From an uncultured Prochlorococcus sp. (GTDB lineage: Bacteria; Cyanobacteriota; Cyanobacteriia; PCC-6307; Cyanobiaceae), in contig NZ_CACOFR010000012.1 in NCBI RefSeq assembly GCF_902626525.1, forward strand, positions 1-44,455: a DNA stretch of 44,455 nucleotides, read 5' to 3'. Below, piece after piece: positions 42,670-44,455 of this stretch (positions are counted from its first letter, which is position 1; the number at the start of each line of letters is the position of its first letter). A program made the translations under genes and the position numbers. Below the pieces are notes generated by a model. The model had not been told where the DNA came from. It worked only from the letters and a program-made list of their open reading frames with translations, and did no database searches.

Positions 42670-42743
42670 TTTCTAAGCTCCGGTTTCGCTTAAGTCCCCG
42701 TTCCATGGCTTAAGTCGATTTGCGGCTTGCTAAACGCAAGTCG
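42670..42743 (-). promoter_or_regulatory. Structured leader of the DUF4278 gene
   Basis: Less AT-rich than its surroundings. It contains a hairpin, CGGCTTGC (42723-42730) with GCAAGTCG (42736-42743), eight pairs including one G-U around a 5-nt loop, and two exact copies of GCTTAAGTC (42688-42696, 42708-42716) 20 bp apart. The ribosome-binding GGAG follows. It could be a 5'-UTR control element, tandem operator, or part of a small RNA. Confidence 0.45.
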
Positions 42744-42976
42744 AACGTTTTGTAATAATCGCAACTTTTTAATATTAACATCCAAGAAAATTATTTGTCT
42801 AAGTTTTTAATAACATAGACTTAATAATTTGAATATAAATTTAGTCTGCAATTTAAATAAATATACATTTATCTTGGTGCGGGTTTTTACAGGTTACATT
42901 TTGTTCGTTTTTGAGAAGTATTTTTTATTTAATGAACTTTTAAATGTAAAATTCTTAGGATTATAAAAATTGTTTT
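42744..42976. other. Intergenic, no supported gene
   Basis: AT-rich, presumably holding divergent promoters for the DUF4278 gene and the gene at 42977. No frame or repeat of note. Confidence 0.4.
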
Positions 42977-43171
42977 ATGTTTTCTAGAAACAAGAAACCT
43001 ACAGTAAAAAAATCTGCAATAGTTGAAGAGACTCCATTATTTGCTCAGTTACTACCTTTCGCTAATAAAATGAACGATAAGGTTCAATTGGTAAATGCTT
43101 TGGCTTTTACTTTTATTATGGGATTCTCCATTTTTGGGATTGCTCTATGGAGACTTTCAGCCCTGACCTAA
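42977..43171 (+). CDS. Small membrane protein, 64 residues
   Basis: ATG 42977: MFSRNKKPTVKKSAIVEETP, LFAQLLPFANKMNDKVQLVN, then one membrane helix (ALAFTFIMGFSIFGIALWRL). A basic, polar N-terminus and single C-terminal helix recall Hlip/SCP-like layouts, but the ExxNGRxAMxGF chlorophyll-binding motif is absent, so it is left unnamed. Convergent with the next gene, overlapping by 4 nt. Confidence 0.65.
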   Translation: MFSRNKKPTVKKSAIVEETPLFAQLLPFANKMNDKVQLVNALAFTFIMGFSIFGIALWRLSALT

Positions 43172-43434
43172 TTATTTTCTTTTAGTAAGGCATCAATTTT
43201 CGATTCTTTATTTTTAATTATGGTTAATAGCCATTTAGAGGCTAAGCCTCTAGATATTGATCTGTTTTTTAAAAATCTACATATATAAGTATGTAGATTT
43301 TTTTCATTTTTGGAGTTAAATTTTTCTTCAAATTCTAATATCTCATCAACCGAAGTTCTTTTTCTTAGCTCATCTACTAAGGCATGACTAGAGGAATCAT
43401 TAAACAACTCCCCAATATTTAAGCTTAATGTCAT
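43168..43434 (-). CDS. Conserved-looking hypothetical protein, 88 residues
   Basis: Soluble, helical, no signal or membrane segment: MTLSLNIGELFNDSSSHALV, DELRKRTSVDEILEFEEKF, then ICRFLKNRSISRGLASKWLL. ATG 43434. It may be transcribed behind nrdJ (87 nt gap on the same strand upstream). No family recognised. Confidence 0.6.
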   Translation of the reverse strand: MTLSLNIGELFNDSSSHALVDELRKRTSVDEILEFEEKFNSKNEKNLHTYICRFLKNRSISRGLASKWLLTIIKNKESKIDALLKENN

Positions 43435-43521
43435 AAATAATTTATGTCTCTATTTAAGAGGTAGCCATAAATTAAATTTTTAAAAACAAATTTATCTTTT
43501 TATTTACAAATAATTTAATTC

Positions 43522-44455
43522 TTATTTTTTCGGTTTAGCCAGAGGAAGTAGACATTTGTCTGAATCACAACCTGCTGGACCTGCTTCGGATAGTTCCCCA
43601 ACATCATATTTATTGAGAGCGTCAAAGAAGTCGTTATTAACTTTCCTTTCTAATACTTTATTTTGCAATGATATATATTCCTCTTTACTTATTGGTTCGA
43701 AAGGTAATCTTGGGAAAGTTGCGTTTGCACTAAATCTAGCTAGTAATGCCGCAGAAATATATCCTTCATTATTTTCTATCGCATTATGAATAGCATTTGC
43801 TAAATCCTCGATTTCATTTTCTCTAAATTCTACGGTTGCAGAGGTATTATGCTCTGTGTAGAATTTCTGCACCTGCATATAAAAATCAAATTGAGCTAAT
43901 GCTGAGAAATTATTGATGTCAATCTGGTCGGCGCCATCTATATTTGCCCAGCTAACTTCTGTTGGGATTTCAACTAACCATTCTGTGCATCTTGGATCAA
44001 ATGGATTATCAAGCAAGCAGCCATTCTCGTCTTTATCAGATTGTGATGGAACAACTGAATAACCATAATCCATACAAGCTAGGGCAATTGGATCATTTTT
44101 CCTGAAAGTTATTCTTCTTATGAATCTTTGAGCCTTTGGCGGATGCCATCCTGGAGCTGCTCCAGTTAAAAGACTTTTAGTCCCAGCTGGCTGAACAGTT
44201 GTGCAACGGTTTGGCCTTCTAAGGTTATGTTTATCACAATATTCCCAGACAGTCTCTTTTACTATCTTTCTCCAAGAATCTAAGAATTTAGCTTCCTTCT
44301 TTTTGAAAGACTTCCCTTCTTCGGTATCAGGTCTCCCTGCTTCCCACCACTTCAACCATGGTGTCCCAAAGGCATGGACGCAAAAATCAAATAATCCAGT
44401 AAAACTGACTCCTACAATGGGGTCATATTCCCTACTTTTTCTATAACGCTCAACT
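43522..44455 (-). CDS. nrdJ: Class II (B12-dependent) ribonucleotide reductase, C-terminal part
   Basis: The frame stays open to the right edge (REYDPIVGVSFTGLFDFCVH, then AFGTPWLKWWE), so this is the 3' ~311 codons of a longer gene. The CDKHNLRRPNRCTTVQPAGT and LTGAAPGWHPP blocks are the phosphate-binding 'xTTVQPxGTxSLL' region of adenosylcobalamin-dependent ribonucleotide triphosphate reductases as found in marine cyanobacteria. The tail CDSDKCLLPLAKPKK carries the paired cysteines that re-reduce the active site. It makes deoxyribonucleotides; dependence on a B12-type cofactor links to the CbiX-type chelatase at 5893. Confidence 0.92.
   Translation of the reverse strand, partial: VERYRKSREYDPIVGVSFTGLFDFCVHAFGTPWLKWWEAGRPDTEEGKSFKKKEAKFLDSWRKIVKETVWEYCDKHNLRRPNRCTTVQPAGTKSLLTGAAPGWHPPKAQRFIRRITFRKNDPIALACMDYGYSVVPSQSDKDENGCLLDNPFDPRCTEWLVEIPTEVSWANIDGADQIDINNFSALAQFDFYMQVQKFYTEHNTSATVEFRENEIEDLANAIHNAIENNEGYISAALLARFSANATFPRLPFEPISKEEYISLQNKVLERKVNNDFFDALNKYDVGELSEAGPAGCDSDKCLLPLAKPKK

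Noticed and set aside
42977-43171. High-light-inducible protein (Hlip)
   Set aside because: Size and single helix fit, but the ExxNGRxAMxGF chlorophyll-binding motif is missing.

Overview
The window is very AT-rich and densely packed, and reads as the chromosome of a marine picocyanobacterium, most likely a high-light-type Prochlorococcus. This is inferred from: cyanobacteria-restricted families (a Tic20/Ycf60-like protein, DUF2811, DUF2862, DUF3764 and DUF4278 proteins, a PsbN-like protein), a class II (B12-dependent) ribonucleotide reductase, an alternative respiratory terminal oxidase operon, many tiny membrane proteins, and frequent TTG starts. No database search was possible; family names come from motif recognition.

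Layout. 1-9.3 kb is a metabolic core: sulfhydrylation-type methionine synthesis (metY, metA), a SulP anion transporter, an FAD-linked oxidoreductase, a long CbiX/SirB chelatase with an Fe-S-type motif and a His-rich tail, a DUF2811 protein and a GMC oxidoreductase. 9.3-13.2 kb holds an exported pentapeptide-repeat protein, a small operon (possible ribbon-helix-helix protein plus a possible GIY-YIG relative) with palindromic boxes in front of it, a decayed glyoxalase I (gloA) pseudogene, a Tic20-like protein and small exported or membrane proteins.

13.5-27.6 kb looks like an island bounded by serine-tRNA sequence: an intact tRNA-Ser(UGA) at 13483-13569, a 47-nt copy of its 5' half at 18576-18622, and a more decayed class II tRNA-like relic near 27541-27596 next to a broken tyrosine-recombinase C-terminus. 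Nearly everything in it is predicted exported or membrane-bound: a zinc metallopeptidase directly abutting a TPR-CHAT caspase-like protein, then a run of co-directional genes (two helical-hairpin membrane proteins, several exported proteins of unknown function, an LPP20/FlgT-like protein, and a trypsin-like protease fused to TPRs). This envelope-directed three-protease assembly is the best candidate for an undescribed system.

27.6-31.9 kb is gene-poor and decaying: a DUF1330 pseudogene interrupted only by TAA codons, other interrupted frames, a second copy of a ~100-bp repeat, and several microproteins. 32-38 kb is a tight operon, DUF2231-DUF2231-ctaC-ctaD-ctaE followed by a GMC dehydrogenase; the subunit II lacks the CuA ligands, so the complex should be a quinol oxidase. 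38-43.4 kb is a microprotein-rich stretch with a PsbN-like protein carrying a long tail, a Nif11-like relic, a fatty-acid-hydroxylase-family membrane enzyme, and a DUF4278 gene with a structured leader and strong terminator. The window ends inside nrdJ.
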